From Pandoraea sputorum (GTDB lineage: Bacteria > Pseudomonadota > Gammaproteobacteria > Burkholderiales > Burkholderiaceae), in NCBI RefSeq assembly GCF_000814845.2, contig NZ_CP010431.2:682001-746000 (forward strand): 64,000 bases of DNA, in the 5' to 3' direction. The position numbers and the translations under genes were made by a program. Position 1 is the first letter of the stretch; each line of letters opens with the position of its first letter. Under the pieces are notes generated by a model. That model had not been told where the DNA came from. It did no database searches and was given only the letters and a program-made list of their open reading frames with translations. Of this stretch, positions 44,832 to 54,419 are shown one piece after another.

Positions 44832-45413
44832 ATGATTGGCCGCATCTCCGGCACGTTGCTGGAAAAGAATCCGCCGCACATCCTGGTCGATTGCCAGGGT
44901 GTGGGTTATGAAATCTCGGTGCCGATGAGCACCTTCTTCAACCTGCCGAATGTCGGTGAGCGCGTGACGTTGCTCACGCAGTTTATCGTGCGCGAAGACG
45001 CGCAACTGCTCTTCGGGTTCGGCTCGCCGGACGAGCGCAACACGTTCCGCGAATTGCTCAAGATTTCGGGCGTCGGTGCGCGCACAGCGCTTGCGATCCT
45101 CTCGGGCATGAGCGTGGCCGACATCGCGCAGGCCGTCACGTTGCAGGAGTCCGGACGTCTGACCAAGATCCCGGGCATCGGCAAGAAGACGGCGGAGCGT
45201 CTGCTGCTCGAACTTAAAGGCAAGCTCGGCGCGCAACTCGGCACCGTCGCCGGGGCCGCTGCACCGCACGATCACAAGAGCGATGTCGTCAACGCGCTGC
45301 TCGCGCTGGGTTATTCCGACAAGGAAGCGCTCGCGGCGGTCAAGACGGTGCCCGACGGCACGAGCGTGTCAGACGGTATCAAGCACGCACTCAAATCGCT
45401 GTCGAAGGCCTGA
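44832..45413 (+). CDS. ruvA: Holliday junction branch migration protein RuvA
   Basis: This 193-residue RuvA tetramerises on Holliday junctions and recruits the RuvB motor. Domain I (OB fold) begins [19 protein letters not shown]. Domain II carries two helix-hairpin-helix motifs ([16 protein letters not shown] and [16 protein letters not shown]). Domain III (about 145-193) is the RuvB-binding flexible tail. The gene is complete. ruvC and ruvB, often its neighbours, are absent here; both flanking genes encode LysR regulators. Confidence 0.97.
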   Translation: MIGRISGTLLEKNPPHILVDCQGVGYEISVPMSTFFNLPNVGERVTLLTQFIVREDAQLLFGFGSPDERNTFRELLKISGVGARTALAILSGMSVADIAQAVTLQESGRLTKIPGIGKKTAERLLLELKGKLGAQLGTVAGAAAPHDHKSDVVNALLALGYSDKEALAAVKTVPDGTSVSDGIKHALKSLSKA

Positions 45414-45492
45414 GCGGTTCGTCCATGCGAGCGCGATTCGTCTGATGCGCGCAAGAAATGGCAAGAGAGTGAACGCAGAGTGAGGAGGCGGC

Positions 45493-46401
45493 ATGCAACT
45501 GCGATGGCTTGAAGACTTCGTCGAACTAGCACGCACGCGCAGCTTCACGCGAGCGGCGGAGAACCGATTCGTCACACATCCGGCATTCGGGCGACGCATT
45601 CGCGCGCTCGAGGAATGGGTGGGCACGCGTCTCGTCGAGCGGAGCAAACCGCTCGAACTCACCGCCGCCGGTACCGTATTTCTCGATGCGGCCACCAACG
45701 CGCTCGACATTCTTCACAGCGCCCGCACGCAATTGCAGGACGCCGCGCCCACGCTTGAAAACAACCTGAAGATCGCCACGGGCCGCACACTGGCCGCTAC
45801 GTTTTTCCCGGACTGGTACGACGAGACCGTCTCGCGCATCGGTTTCTTTACCGCAACACTGTCCACTGGCGGCGCGGAGGAAGCCATCCTGCGGCTCGCT
45901 GCGGGCGAGGTCGATCTGCTGATCGTCTATTCCAGCGCACACACGCGGCTGCTCATCGATCAGGACCGTTTCGACTGGCTGAGCGTGGCGCGTGAGGTGC
46001 TGGTGCCGGTCAGCGCGCTCGATGCGAAGGGCCGGGCGAAGTATCGGCTCGCGGCCGGACCGTCGCCCATCCCGTGGCTGGCGTTCACCCGTACGCTGAC
46101 GCTGCGTGCCGTGCTCGCGCGCCACCTCGCGGAGATGCCGAACCGTCCGACGCTCAAGCCGGTTTATCAGGCCGATTCATACGAAGCGATTCTCGCCATG
46201 GCGCGGCGCGGTGCGGGCATTGCCTGGCTGCCGCAGCGTCTGGTGGCCGACGACGTCGCGCGAGGCACGCTCGCCATCGTCGGCGGAAAAGACTGGCAGA
46301 TCGGCTTCGACATCGCGCTCTATCGGCGTCGCCATCAGCCGCATCACGTGCTCGACGCCATCTGGCAGAGCGCGCGCCTTGCGGCGGGCGAAGACATCTG
46401 A
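45493..46401 (+). CDS. LysR-family transcriptional regulator
   Basis: This 302-residue regulator has a helix-turn-helix at about 2-62 (QLRWLEDFVELARTRSFTRAAE). The turn reads VTHPAFGRRIRALEEWVG, a recognised variant in Burkholderiales regulators. An effector domain covers about 90-295. The ribosome site GAGGAGG is clear. It ends 3 bases before the convergent MerR gene. No obvious target lies adjacent. Confidence 0.9.
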   Translation: MQLRWLEDFVELARTRSFTRAAENRFVTHPAFGRRIRALEEWVGTRLVERSKPLELTAAGTVFLDAATNALDILHSARTQLQDAAPTLENNLKIATGRTLAATFFPDWYDETVSRIGFFTATLSTGGAEEAILRLAAGEVDLLIVYSSAHTRLLIDQDRFDWLSVAREVLVPVSALDAKGRAKYRLAAGPSPIPWLAFTRTLTLRAVLARHLAEMPNRPTLKPVYQADSYEAILAMARRGAGIAWLPQRLVADDVARGTLAIVGGKDWQIGFDIALYRRRHQPHHVLDAIWQSARLAAGEDI

Positions 46402-46404
46402 GCG

Positions 46405-47475
46405 TCAGGCTGACGTCGCGCGCATCGCCACCGCAATGCCCTGCTTCACAAACTCAAGCATTGGCAAGTCGATAAATGACCCTTCCATCAGTTCGGGTTC
46501 GAGACGATGCGCCTCGCGGATCTTCATATGTGTGGCCGGGTTGTCTCCTGCGTAGGCGCGGAAGTACGTCAGCCATTGACGCACTAGCGCCTGAACTTCC
46601 GGCGCTTCGGGCGGCGCGCCCGCTTCCATCCGGTCGCGTATCGCACCGATGAGGACCGGCCACTCGTCCGTGTGGTTGAGGTAGTTGGCCGCGAGGAAGC
46701 GGTATTCGGCGTCGTCGAGATACTGTCGGTAGATCCGCAGCTTGGTCTGCCCGAAAGCTTCCTTGATGTACTGCATCACATCGCCCGTAATCCCCGTCTG
46801 CGATTGCATCGACGGCTCGCTGAGGTGCATCAGATTGAGCTTGGCGAGCAGACGTGCGTCTCCGCCCGTATCGCGCTTGATCATCGCCATCCAGCGACGA
46901 GCGACCGCCTGCGCTGTCTCACCTGTCGAAGGCTCCCCACGGGCTATCAGATCCCTCACCTCGGCCACGATCGCGGGCCAGTCGGAATCGTGCGCCTGCT
47001 TGTTCTGGTAGAGCGGGAAGCGGGCGAGTTCGTCTTGCGAGAAGTATTTGTCGTACATATTCATCAGCTCCAGCGTCGACAACCATTCGGCAAGTTCCGG
47101 GGCTTCGCCCGATGCCAACTGCGATTGCAGTCGGACGAGGCGTTCGCGCAGGCGGCTCGCATCGTCGATCTGATGCGTGAGCATGTCGATCTGGCGTGCG
47201 ATAAGCGCATCAAGCCCGTCGTAGGCGCTGTGCCTGTCGTCGCTGCCGTTCGAAGCATCCCGGCTTGCCAGCCATTGGCCGATGTCGGCAAGCGACATGC
47301 CGAAGCGACGCAGCGCCTGAATCTCATGCAGACGGGCGATGTCGCTCAGGTCATAGAGTCGATAACCGGCATCGGAGCGCGCCGAAGGCGAGAGCAGGCC
47401 GAGCGTGTCGTAGTGGTGAAGCGCGCGCACCGTCAGGCCGCTACGTTTGGCTAATTCACCGACTTTGAGCCGCAT
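46405..47475 (-). CDS. MerR-family regulator with TipAS-like effector domains
   Basis: This 356-residue regulator has a MerR winged helix at 1-70 (LKVGELAKRSGLTVRALHHYDTLGLL, then GYRLYDLSDIARL) and a coiled-coil dimer helix at about 85-125. Two related all-helical segments (about 135-240 and 245-350) resemble TipAS drug-binding domains, each with a WPxxxxEVRDLI- or WPVLIGAIRDRM-like start. A duplicated TipAS is longer than the usual single domain. Ligand and target are unknown. Confidence 0.87.
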   Translation of the reverse strand: MRLKVGELAKRSGLTVRALHHYDTLGLLSPSARSDAGYRLYDLSDIARLHEIQALRRFGMSLADIGQWLASRDASNGSDDRHSAYDGLDALIARQIDMLTHQIDDASRLRERLVRLQSQLASGEAPELAEWLSTLELMNMYDKYFSQDELARFPLYQNKQAHDSDWPAIVAEVRDLIARGEPSTGETAQAVARRWMAMIKRDTGGDARLLAKLNLMHLSEPSMQSQTGITGDVMQYIKEAFGQTKLRIYRQYLDDAEYRFLAANYLNHTDEWPVLIGAIRDRMEAGAPPEAPEVQALVRQWLTYFRAYAGDNPATHMKIREAHRLEPELMEGSFIDLPMLEFVKQGIAVAMRATSA

Positions 47476-47680
47476 GGAAACTCCCGTGATCTTCTGGCGT
47501 GTGACAAGGCTGAAGCCTCACGCAACGTGAGGGTCAAGCGATTTTAAGCGGGATGATGCGATCCCATCGACGCGATGTGTTTCATCAGAACAAACCGGCA
47601 CAAATCTCAACAGTTGTCGTCACTCAGTGGTGCGGGGCGTGGCTACCATTTGCCGGACATCCTCTTGAGAGCAAAAAAGC

Positions 47681-48277
47681 ATGATGAATGTCTGGAAGAA
47701 GTACTGGGGTCTGCGCACGCAGGAGTGCCCTTGCGACGTGCATTTCGTAGACTGGCTGGAGGCCATGAAGCTCACCGGCATGCGCATCTACCACTTCGGC
47801 ACGGGCGGCCATCATGTGGTGGGCGAGCAGTGCGCCCGGCCGTCGCTGAACAACACGGTGTTCGGGATCACGGCGTCGCCCAAGGAGTACAAATCGTACG
47901 TCGATCTGGTGACACGCCGTCCCGAGATCAGCAAAAACTATCTCGCGTACTTTGGCGACATCTACACGAGCAATACGAAGTTGCTGCCCGTCTTCGATGT
48001 CGTCACGCTCTTCCATCTGTGCGAATTCCGTACCGAAGCGAACAGTCGCTACGGCGCAAAGACGGACGAAGAAATCCTGGATCTTTTCGCACGCCACACC
48101 GCACCCGGTGGTCACGTGCTTTTCTATAAGGGATCGTCGGCGTACAGCCGTGCCAGATCGGTGATTCAGGCATGGGCTGAAAAGGCGGACTTCACGGAGG
48201 TCGGGGAATTCAAGACGTTGCGCATCTTCCGCCTCCTTCGTATTACCGCTTCATCAGCACGCGATCAATGCTCGTGA
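47681..48277 (+). CDS. Methyltransferase-like protein of unknown function
   Basis: This 198-residue protein shows the order of class I methyltransferase motifs: [10 protein letters not shown] (motif I-like, about 35-44), [27 protein letters not shown] (motif IV-like) and [11 protein letters not shown]. The SAM loop is atypical, with GTGGHH in place of GxGxG, so activity is uncertain. Two adjacent ATGs could start it. Its 3' end overlaps the convergent transporter gene by 13 bases. I do not recognise a named family. Confidence 0.65.
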   Translation: MMNVWKKYWGLRTQECPCDVHFVDWLEAMKLTGMRIYHFGTGGHHVVGEQCARPSLNNTVFGITASPKEYKSYVDLVTRRPEISKNYLAYFGDIYTSNTKLLPVFDVVTLFHLCEFRTEANSRYGAKTDEEILDLFARHTAPGGHVLFYKGSSAYSRARSVIQAWAEKADFTEVGEFKTLRIFRLLRITASSARDQCS

Positions 48278-49584
48278 TGCAGATACTTCGCCTGACGCGG
48301 CAGGCGCAAGCTCACAACGAATGCCAGCACCATCATGCCGGTGACGTACCAGTAGAACGTCGGCTCCATGCCCGCCTTCTTCAGACCCAGCGCCACGTAC
48401 TCTGCCGAGCCGCCGAAGATCGCGTTGGCGACCGCGTAGGCCAGACCCACGCCCAGTGCGCGCACTTCGATCGGGAACATCTCGGCCTTCACGATGCCGC
48501 TGATCGACGTATAGAAGCTCACGATGGCGAGCGCCAGACAGATCAGCACGCCTGCAGCGATCGGGCTTTGCACCGTCTTGAGCGCCGTCAGGATCGGCAC
48601 CGTGGCAATCGCGCCGAGAGCACCGAACAGCAGCATGTTGTTGCGACGGCCAATCTTGTCCGAGAGCATGCCGAAGATCGGCTGCATGCACATGTAGACG
48701 AACAGGCAGGCGGTCATGATGTAGCTCGCCGTCTTGATCGGCATGCCCGCCGTGTTCACCAGATACTTTTGCATGTAAGTGGTGAACGTGTAGAAGATCA
48801 GCGAACCGCCAGCCGTGTAACCCAGCACGGTGAAGAACGCAGCCTTGTGATGGCGGAACAGACCGGCGATCGAACCTGCATCGCGGTTGTTACGGCTCGC
48901 GCTCGTCGACGTCTCGTGCAGCGTACGACGCAGCATCAGCGCCACCACCGCCGTGATCGCGCCGACCACGAACGGAATACGCCAGCCCCACGCCTTGAGT
49001 TCGGCTTCGCTGAGCAACTGCTGAAGAATCACGACTACGAGCACCGCGAGCAACTGACCGCCGATGAGCGTCACGTACTGGAACGATGAGAAGAAGCCGC
49101 GACGGCCCTTGAGCGCCACTTCACTCATATACGTTGCCGTCGTGCCGTATTCGCCACCGACCGACAGACCTTGCAGCAAGCGCGCGAACAGCAGCAGTGC
49201 AGGCGCCCAATTGCCGATGCTGGCGTACGTCGGCAACGCAGCGATCAGCAGCGAGCCGAGGCACATCATCATCACGGAGATGACCATCGAGTTCTTCCGG
49301 CCATTACGGTCGGCAATACGGCCGAAGATCCAGCCGCCGATGGGGCGCATCAGGAAGCCGGCCGCGAACACGCCAGCCGTGTTGAGCAACTGGGCAGTCG
49401 GGTCCGAGCTGGGGAAGAACGCAGGCGCGAAGTAGATCGCGCAGAAGGCATAGATGTAAAAGTCGAACCACTCGACCAGATTCCCGGACGACGCCGCGAC
49501 AATCGCGAACACGCGTTTGCGGACTTCTTCGGGGGTGGGTGGCTTGTTGTCGATTCCGGCGTTGGATGTAGCTGTGTCTCTCAT
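48265..49584 (-). CDS. MFS transporter, metabolite:H+ symporter (KgtP-like)
   Basis: This 439-residue inner-membrane symporter belongs to the MHS family (2-oxoglutarate, citrate, proline/betaine group). Its opening [23 protein letters not shown] is very close to KgtP, and [14 protein letters not shown] and [17 protein letters not shown] are MHS motifs. I chose the start at 49584 by family N-terminus; 49605 is possible. A dicarboxylate or 2-oxo acid substrate is likely. No catabolic partner lies next to it. Confidence 0.88.
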   Translation of the reverse strand: MRDTATSNAGIDNKPPTPEEVRKRVFAIVAASSGNLVEWFDFYIYAFCAIYFAPAFFPSSDPTAQLLNTAGVFAAGFLMRPIGGWIFGRIADRNGRKNSMVISVMMMCLGSLLIAALPTYASIGNWAPALLLFARLLQGLSVGGEYGTTATYMSEVALKGRRGFFSSFQYVTLIGGQLLAVLVVVILQQLLSEAELKAWGWRIPFVVGAITAVVALMLRRTLHETSTSASRNNRDAGSIAGLFRHHKAAFFTVLGYTAGGSLIFYTFTTYMQKYLVNTAGMPIKTASYIMTACLFVYMCMQPIFGMLSDKIGRRNNMLLFGALGAIATVPILTALKTVQSPIAAGVLICLALAIVSFYTSISGIVKAEMFPIEVRALGVGLAYAVANAIFGGSAEYVALGLKKAGMEPTFYWYVTGMMVLAFVVSLRLPRQAKYLHHEH

Positions 49585-50128
49585 TTCTACTGACGATGGG
49601 GGCATCGCATTGATAACTACGTTTACAACATGACGCAGATCCGCTCGTTCGCCTCGGGAACACTTCATATACGAAGGAATGAGCTTATCGCGTCGCGGGG
49701 GCGGGCCAACTATAGCGGGTCACAGCAGGAACAGACAATGCCCGGACGCCGGATTGATTATTGTGAATATAGAAACAATACGGTGAATTGTTGCGTCGCA
49801 GCATGGTGATGACGCCCACGGGGCGGACGTTTGCACAACGTTGCGAGCGTTTCGACAGACGGGACGAAGCCCTGAAAATCCAGAAAATATTTTTCCGGAT
49901 GGGAAGTGATCCAGAGCACCGGTCTTCTCATCTGGCGAGATATCGCTCGGGGGACGTCGGCTGCTCGACCTTATGTCCAGACGCCGGGGAGCATTCCCGT
50001 CGTGCCGTCATAAGCTATTCGATAACAAATGCTTAGTGGCGCGCGACACGCCCGGTAGGATGGGCTGCCGCTCTCTCGTGAAGCCCCGACGTCCGATGTA
50101 CCGACGCGAGGCACCCTCCCCCGAAGTC
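49585..50128. other. Intergenic region with regulator remnant and inverted repeat
   Basis: About 540 bases separate the KgtP-like gene and the reductase gene, which diverge. It holds AACAAT-N7-ATTGTT (49774-49792), a perfect inverted repeat in a low-GC patch, and directly after it a short LysR-like peptide frame (49788-49877, listed separately). The rest shows no recognisable gene. Confidence 0.5.
49788..49877 (+). pseudogene. Possible remnant of a LysR helix-turn-helix region
   Basis: One frame reads LLRRSMVMTPTGRTFAQRC followed by ERFDRRDEAL. This matches the stretch just after the recognition helix in LysR proteins (LLRRSTRxMxPTxAGxxFxxRC). Only about 30 residues are recognisable and no start or effector domain remains. 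It could be chance similarity in GC-rich sequence. Confidence 0.35.
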
Positions 50129-51076
50129 ATGCAAGGCGACACCTTATTAATCAAGTCGGGCGGCGCTGCCGCGCTGACCGAATGGCAACACCATTTTGCG
50201 CGGCTGATGCCAGGCCTGCGCGTGTACGGCTGGGACGATCCGTTCGTCGATGCGCGCAACGTCAAGTACGCGCTCGTCTATCAGCCCGATCATGGACGCC
50301 TCGCCCACTACCCGCGCTTGCGACTGATCCTGAGCGCAGCGGCGGGCGTCGATCACATTCTGGCCGATCCTACCTTGCCCACAGGGGTGCCCATCGTCCG
50401 CATGGTGACGGAGGAAACGCGCGAGCGCATGAGCGACTTCGTCGCGTTCGCCGCACTGGCCATCGTGCGGGACATACCGGCGCTGATCACTGCGCAGCGT
50501 GACGGACGCTGGGCCAACGACCTCACCGGACGTCTTGCACACGACACGCGCGTGAGTGTGCTCGGACTCGGCGAGTTGGGAAGTGCGGTCGCCACGCGTC
50601 TGCGCGCGAACGGTTTTCAGGTGAACGGCTGGGCGCGCACGCCGCGATTGCTCACGGGCGTCAACGTCTTTGCGGGCGAAGCGCAACTCGACGCGTTGCT
50701 CGCCGAGACCGACATTCTCGTGAATCTGCTGCCCGACACCCATGCCACGCGAGGCATTCTCGGACGCAAGCTATTTGCGCAACTTCCGGCCGGGGCCAGC
50801 CTGATTCAGGTCGGCCGCGGTGTTCATCTCGACCGGCAAGCGTTGCTCGACGCGCTGGATAGCGGCCGTCTGCGCTCGGCGGTTGTCGATGTCTTCGACG
50901 TCGAGCCGTTGCCACCGGACGACGCGCTGCGCCGTCACCCGAAGATCCTCGTCACACCGCACATCGCGTCGACGGTGTCGTATGCGGCGAGGGCGCGCCA
51001 GGTGGCCGACGTGCTCGGCGCACATCTGCGGGGCGCACCGTTGCCATTTGTCTATGACGCCGCAAGAGGGTATTAA
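50129..51076 (+). CDS. Glyoxylate/hydroxypyruvate reductase A-like dehydrogenase
   Basis: This 315-residue D-2-hydroxyacid dehydrogenase of the GhrA branch reduces glyoxylate or hydroxypyruvate with NADPH. The Rossmann motif is GLGELG, followed by WARTP. The catalytic set is R in VGRGVHL, E in DVEPLP and H in TPHIAS. The start at 50129 (MQGDTLLIKSGG) fits the family N-terminus; 50096 is an alternative. It is convergent with the VOC gene, with a short hairpin (51086-51107) between them. Confidence 0.9.
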   Translation: MQGDTLLIKSGGAAALTEWQHHFARLMPGLRVYGWDDPFVDARNVKYALVYQPDHGRLAHYPRLRLILSAAAGVDHILADPTLPTGVPIVRMVTEETRERMSDFVAFAALAIVRDIPALITAQRDGRWANDLTGRLAHDTRVSVLGLGELGSAVATRLRANGFQVNGWARTPRLLTGVNVFAGEAQLDALLAETDILVNLLPDTHATRGILGRKLFAQLPAGASLIQVGRGVHLDRQALLDALDSGRLRSAVVDVFDVEPLPPDDALRRHPKILVTPHIASTVSYAARARQVADVLGAHLRGAPLPFVYDAARGY

Positions 51077-51085
51077 TGCGGCGTT

Positions 51086-51107
51086 GGCGGGTTGAGGAAC
51101 ACCCGCC
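51086..51107. terminator. Possible weak terminator between convergent genes
   Basis: The 7-bp perfect stem GGCGGGT / ACCCGCC has an 8-base loop and sits between the reductase and VOC gene ends. No T-run follows in either direction. Confidence 0.45.
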
Positions 51108-51129
51108 GCGAGGCGCGATCAGCGAATGC

Positions 51130-51990
51130 TCACGCCATCGACCCTTCGACGAACTGAAGCGCGACGTGAAAGGCATCGCCCGCTGCGACAAGAAGGGTGC
51201 CGTTGTCGAGCGTCTTCCATGGCACGCCGTGCTTGCGCAGAGCCGCTTCCGTTTGCGCGAGCGAGCGTGTGCGAAGCACCAGCGCTACGCCGCGCTCGCT
51301 GCCGTCGTTTGTCGTCTCCACGTGCCCAAAACGACGGGCGGCGTTAAGCGTACTGACGATCTGAACACGGGCGCGACCGGCGGTGAATGCGTAACCGCTT
51401 CCCCCGATCTCGGAAAGCACGCCAGGACCAAAGGCGCGGTTGTAGAGCGCGGCCGTCTGCGCCGGATTCGGAGAACTGATCACATAGCCGACGATGTCGG
51501 TCACACCATTCGGGTGTTCGCGCCATTCGTCGCGCCACACGTGCTCTGGTGTGAGGTGATGGCAGAAGAACACACGACCGTTGCGCACGAGGTCGCTGGC
51601 GATGCGCACGGTGCGAAAGCGAGCGTCCTGCGTTGTGCCATCCGGCAGGTGAACGGGACGGAAAAACTCGGCGGGTGTTTCCACGCCGATGTCGCGCTCC
51701 TGCAATGCCGCGAAAACGCCGTGAACGTCCGGCGTCTTGAAGCAAAGGCCGGTGAGGCCGAGAGGGGCTTGCATCACGTCCGGACGGACCGTGGATTTGC
51801 CCGCCTCGTAGCCGAGGAGCTCAAGATAGTTCTCGCCGAAGATCGCGAGGTGATTGCTGGAGCCGAGCGAGTGATGGCCGCGCTCGGTCAGCGCAAAGCC
51901 CAGACGACGGTATGTGTCGACGGACGCTTCGAGATCGCCCTTGACGTTGACCACGACGTGATCGAGAACCGGGGGAGGCAACGGGTTCAT
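51130..51990 (-). CDS. VOC-family (glyoxalase-like domain) protein
   Basis: This 286-residue two-domain VOC protein has a start PPPVLDHVVVNVKGDLEASVDTYRRLGF, typical of the glyoxalase-like domain, and repeated beta-alpha-beta units. The H of LDHVVV and E of YLELLGYE could be metal ligands. Its reaction is unknown. Its start codon overlaps the stop of the upstream LysR gene by 4 bases (ATGA), so the two are translationally coupled. Confidence 0.82.
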   Translation of the reverse strand: MNPLPPPVLDHVVVNVKGDLEASVDTYRRLGFALTERGHHSLGSSNHLAIFGENYLELLGYEAGKSTVRPDVMQAPLGLTGLCFKTPDVHGVFAALQERDIGVETPAEFFRPVHLPDGTTQDARFRTVRIASDLVRNGRVFFCHHLTPEHVWRDEWREHPNGVTDIVGYVISSPNPAQTAALYNRAFGPGVLSEIGGSGYAFTAGRARVQIVSTLNAARRFGHVETTNDGSERGVALVLRTRSLAQTEAALRKHGVPWKTLDNGTLLVAAGDAFHVALQFVEGSMA

Positions 51991-52958
51991 GTTTGACCTT
52001 CGGTGCTTTCGACGGATAAGCGGGAAGTCGTCGATTCTCGCACCGATCGCTTGTGAGTTGTTCCCCGGGCTTCCAGGTGTGCGACGAGATGGTCGGAGAA
52101 CGCTTTGACTTTCGCGGTCAGCGCACGCCGCGACGGGTAGACGAGATAAAGCCCTGCCTGTGTGTCGACGCTATCGGGTGGCAAGCTGAGCAGTTGGCCG
52201 CTCGCGACTTCGGCATCGCAAGTATGCGCGGGCAGCACGACCATCCCCGCACCGTGCAATGCCAGTTGTTTGAGCAGAGCGAAGCTGTTGGTGGCGACGG
52301 CATAGTTCTGCAGCGGCGCGCCGAGTGCTGGGGATCGGGGCGTCGATGCCGACGCGGACCGCGGTTTGAAAACCAGTTGCGGGATGTCATGTGAGTCTCG
52401 GTGCCCTCCGCGTGATGCCCGCTTACCGATAGCCTTCCCGAATACGGGACTCGCAAAGCGCGCGAAGCCGAACGTGGCGATGCGACGCGCAACGATGTGA
52501 TCGCCGCCGGGCTGGCCGCCGCGAATCGCCATGTCCAGATTGTCGTCGACGAAATCGCTCACGCTGTCGTCCACCAGCACGTCGAAGCGAACACGCGGAT
52601 GCGCGGCGCGGAACGTCGCGATGGCCTGACTCAGCGCGTCGAACGGAAAATCGAACGGCACACCAAGGCGTATCGAACCGTTCAGCGGACGGCGTCCGGC
52701 GGCATCGGTTTCATCGAATTGCTCGGCCTCGCGAAGCGTTCTGATCGCCGGGGCTGCGCGCTCGAAGTAGTCGCGGCCGTCGTCCGTGAGCGCAATGCGC
52801 CGCGTGGTGCGCCGAAGCAGCAACACCCCCAGATGCGCTTCTAGCGATGCGACGCGCGCACTGACCGTCGAGCGCGGAATTTCCAGCGTGCGCGCAGCTG
52901 CCGAGAACGAGCCGCACTCGACGACGGTGACGAACGCCAGCGTTCCATTGAGATCCAT
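51987..52958 (-). CDS. LysR-family transcriptional regulator
   Basis: This 323-residue regulator has a helix-turn-helix at about 1-60 (MDLNGTLAFVTVVECGSFSAAAR, then STVSARVASLEAHLGV) and an effector domain at about 88-295. I chose the ATG at 52958 by family N-terminus; in-frame starts at 52970 and 52976 lie inside a perfect 19-bp palindrome. It is coupled to the VOC gene downstream and divergent from a cupin gene. Confidence 0.9.
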   Translation of the reverse strand: MDLNGTLAFVTVVECGSFSAAARTLEIPRSTVSARVASLEAHLGVLLLRRTTRRIALTDDGRDYFERAAPAIRTLREAEQFDETDAAGRRPLNGSIRLGVPFDFPFDALSQAIATFRAAHPRVRFDVLVDDSVSDFVDDNLDMAIRGGQPGGDHIVARRIATFGFARFASPVFGKAIGKRASRGGHRDSHDIPQLVFKPRSASASTPRSPALGAPLQNYAVATNSFALLKQLALHGAGMVVLPAHTCDAEVASGQLLSLPPDSVDTQAGLYLVYPSRRALTAKVKAFSDHLVAHLEARGTTHKRSVRESTTSRLSVESTEGQT

Positions 52959-52968
52959 TGTCCATTCC

Positions 52969-52987
52969 ATTGGCAAGTCTTGCCAAT
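52969..52987. promoter_or_regulatory. Perfect 19-bp palindrome at LysR start
   Basis: ATTGGCAAG-T-CTTGCCAAT lies 11 bases upstream of the chosen LysR start and about 90 bases upstream of the divergent cupin start. Its length and perfection point to a protein-binding operator, most simply the autoregulatory site of this LysR protein. Confidence 0.7.
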
Positions 52988-53073
52988 TTTAGACGTCTTT
53001 TCTCTCAGGTGAGCGGCAGCCAGAATGACGCCATTCCCCCTGATCTCAATCGAACGAAGGAGTTTCACGCCTC

Positions 53074-53508
53074 ATGAAGTCCGAATTCAACCCGTCCGCC
53101 GACGTCGTGTCGTTTGCCAACATGGATGTGCGGCTCCTTGCCGGTGTGCACGATCACGATGAGCGCGACCTCACGCTCATGGACATGACCGTGAACCCGC
53201 AAGGCGGCGCGCCGATGCACCGTTCGCTCGACGAGGAGAAGACGTTTGTGATGACGCACGGGCGGTTGCGCTTCACCGTGGGCGACACGACGCGCGATGT
53301 CGTTGCGGGCGAAATCGTGAACGTGGCGAAAGGCGACGTGCACGGCTTCGTCAACGAGCAAGCCGGGTTGGCGCGCATGCTGCTGGTGTCGACTCCGGCG
53401 CGTCACGATGCGTTCTTCCGTGCCATGGCGGCGCTGCCTGTGCCGCATGACCCGCAGGCCGTGCGGGAGGTGTGCGAGACGTTCCGGCAGGAAATCGTCG
53501 GCCTGTGA
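53074..53508 (+). CDS. Cupin-domain protein
   Basis: This 144-residue single-cupin protein has the first cupin motif GGAPMHRSLDEEKTFVMTHG with H49 and E55, and the second AGEIVNVAKGDVHGFVN with H90, so a metal site is plausible. The ribosome site AAGGAG is clear. It is divergent from the LysR/VOC pair across the 19-bp palindrome and may belong to the same regulon. Its substrate is unknown. Confidence 0.88.
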   Translation: MKSEFNPSADVVSFANMDVRLLAGVHDHDERDLTLMDMTVNPQGGAPMHRSLDEEKTFVMTHGRLRFTVGDTTRDVVAGEIVNVAKGDVHGFVNEQAGLARMLLVSTPARHDAFFRAMAALPVPHDPQAVREVCETFRQEIVGL

Positions 53509-53541
53509 CCTCTGAGGGGCGGACAGTCGGCGCAATGACGC

Positions 53542-54336
53542 CTACCGGTCGAATGGCACCCCGGCGGCACGCAGACGTCGCATGGCGCTATCCAGATGCG
53601 CGCGAGCACTTTGCGGGTCGCCCGCGCGCATCTCGGCGGCGGTGCGTCGCGCGATGGCATCGGGCACCGGGCGAAGCTCGCGCCCTGTGCTCATCGCCTT
53701 GCACTGCACTTCGCAGGCGCGCTCCAGATAGTAGAGGTCGTCCCACGCTTCGGCGATGGTCGGTCCCGCGACCATGACGCCGTGATGCTTCATGAAGACG
53801 ATGTCGGCGTCGCCCATCGCCGCCGCGATACGGTCACCTTCCTCGTTGCCGAGCGCGAGACCGTTGTAGTCGGTGTCGAGCACCGTTCGTCCGTAGAACT
53901 TGAGCGCTGTTTGTCCCGCCCAGACGAGCGGCTCGCCTTCGCTCATCGCCAGCGCCGTCGCCCAGGGCATATGCGTGTGGAAGGCCGCCCGCACGCGCGG
54001 GTTCGCCTTGTGCAGGCGCGCGTGGATGTAGAACGCGGTGGCTTCGGGCACCCCGTCGCCCGCCACGACATGACCGTCGAGATCGCAGACGAGCAGGCTC
54101 GACGCGGTGATTTCCTCGAAGGCCAGCCCGAACGGGTTCACCAGAAACCATCGGTCGCTGCCGGGCAGCATTGCCGAGAAGTGATTGCAGATGCCTTCCT
54201 CGAAACCATGCATCGCGGCTAGCCGAAAGCAGGCCGCGAGTTCTTCGCGGGCGGTGCGCACGGCGGGGGTATCGAGATCCACGTCATCGACGCGTAGCGA
54301 CGCGTCGTCGGCGTTCAGCGAGAGGGTGTGCGCCAT
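53542..54336 (-). CDS. Class II aldolase/adducin-family protein with intact zinc site
   Basis: This 264-residue class II aldolase-fold enzyme has E98 (GVPEATAFYIHARLHK), the zinc ligands H120 and H122 (FHTHMP) and H185 (KHHGVMV), all present. Proteins of this length are annotated as aldolases or as decarboxylase/epimerase relatives. The start at 54336 follows GAGGAGAC. It lies 83 bases after a HAD-type hydrolase on the same strand, so the pair may handle a phosphorylated or halogenated hydroxy acid. Confidence 0.88.
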   Translation of the reverse strand: MAHTLSLNADDASLRVDDVDLDTPAVRTAREELAACFRLAAMHGFEEGICNHFSAMLPGSDRWFLVNPFGLAFEEITASSLLVCDLDGHVVAGDGVPEATAFYIHARLHKANPRVRAAFHTHMPWATALAMSEGEPLVWAGQTALKFYGRTVLDTDYNGLALGNEEGDRIAAAMGDADIVFMKHHGVMVAGPTIAEAWDDLYYLERACEVQCKAMSTGRELRPVPDAIARRTAAEMRAGDPQSARAHLDSAMRRLRAAGVPFDR

Positions 54337-54419
54337 GTCGGTCTCCTCGTGAGTGTTCGTGATGGCTTGTAATCGTCGGCGCTTGGCAGCGTTCGGCGGC
54401 GTTCGGTGACGCCGAGCGC

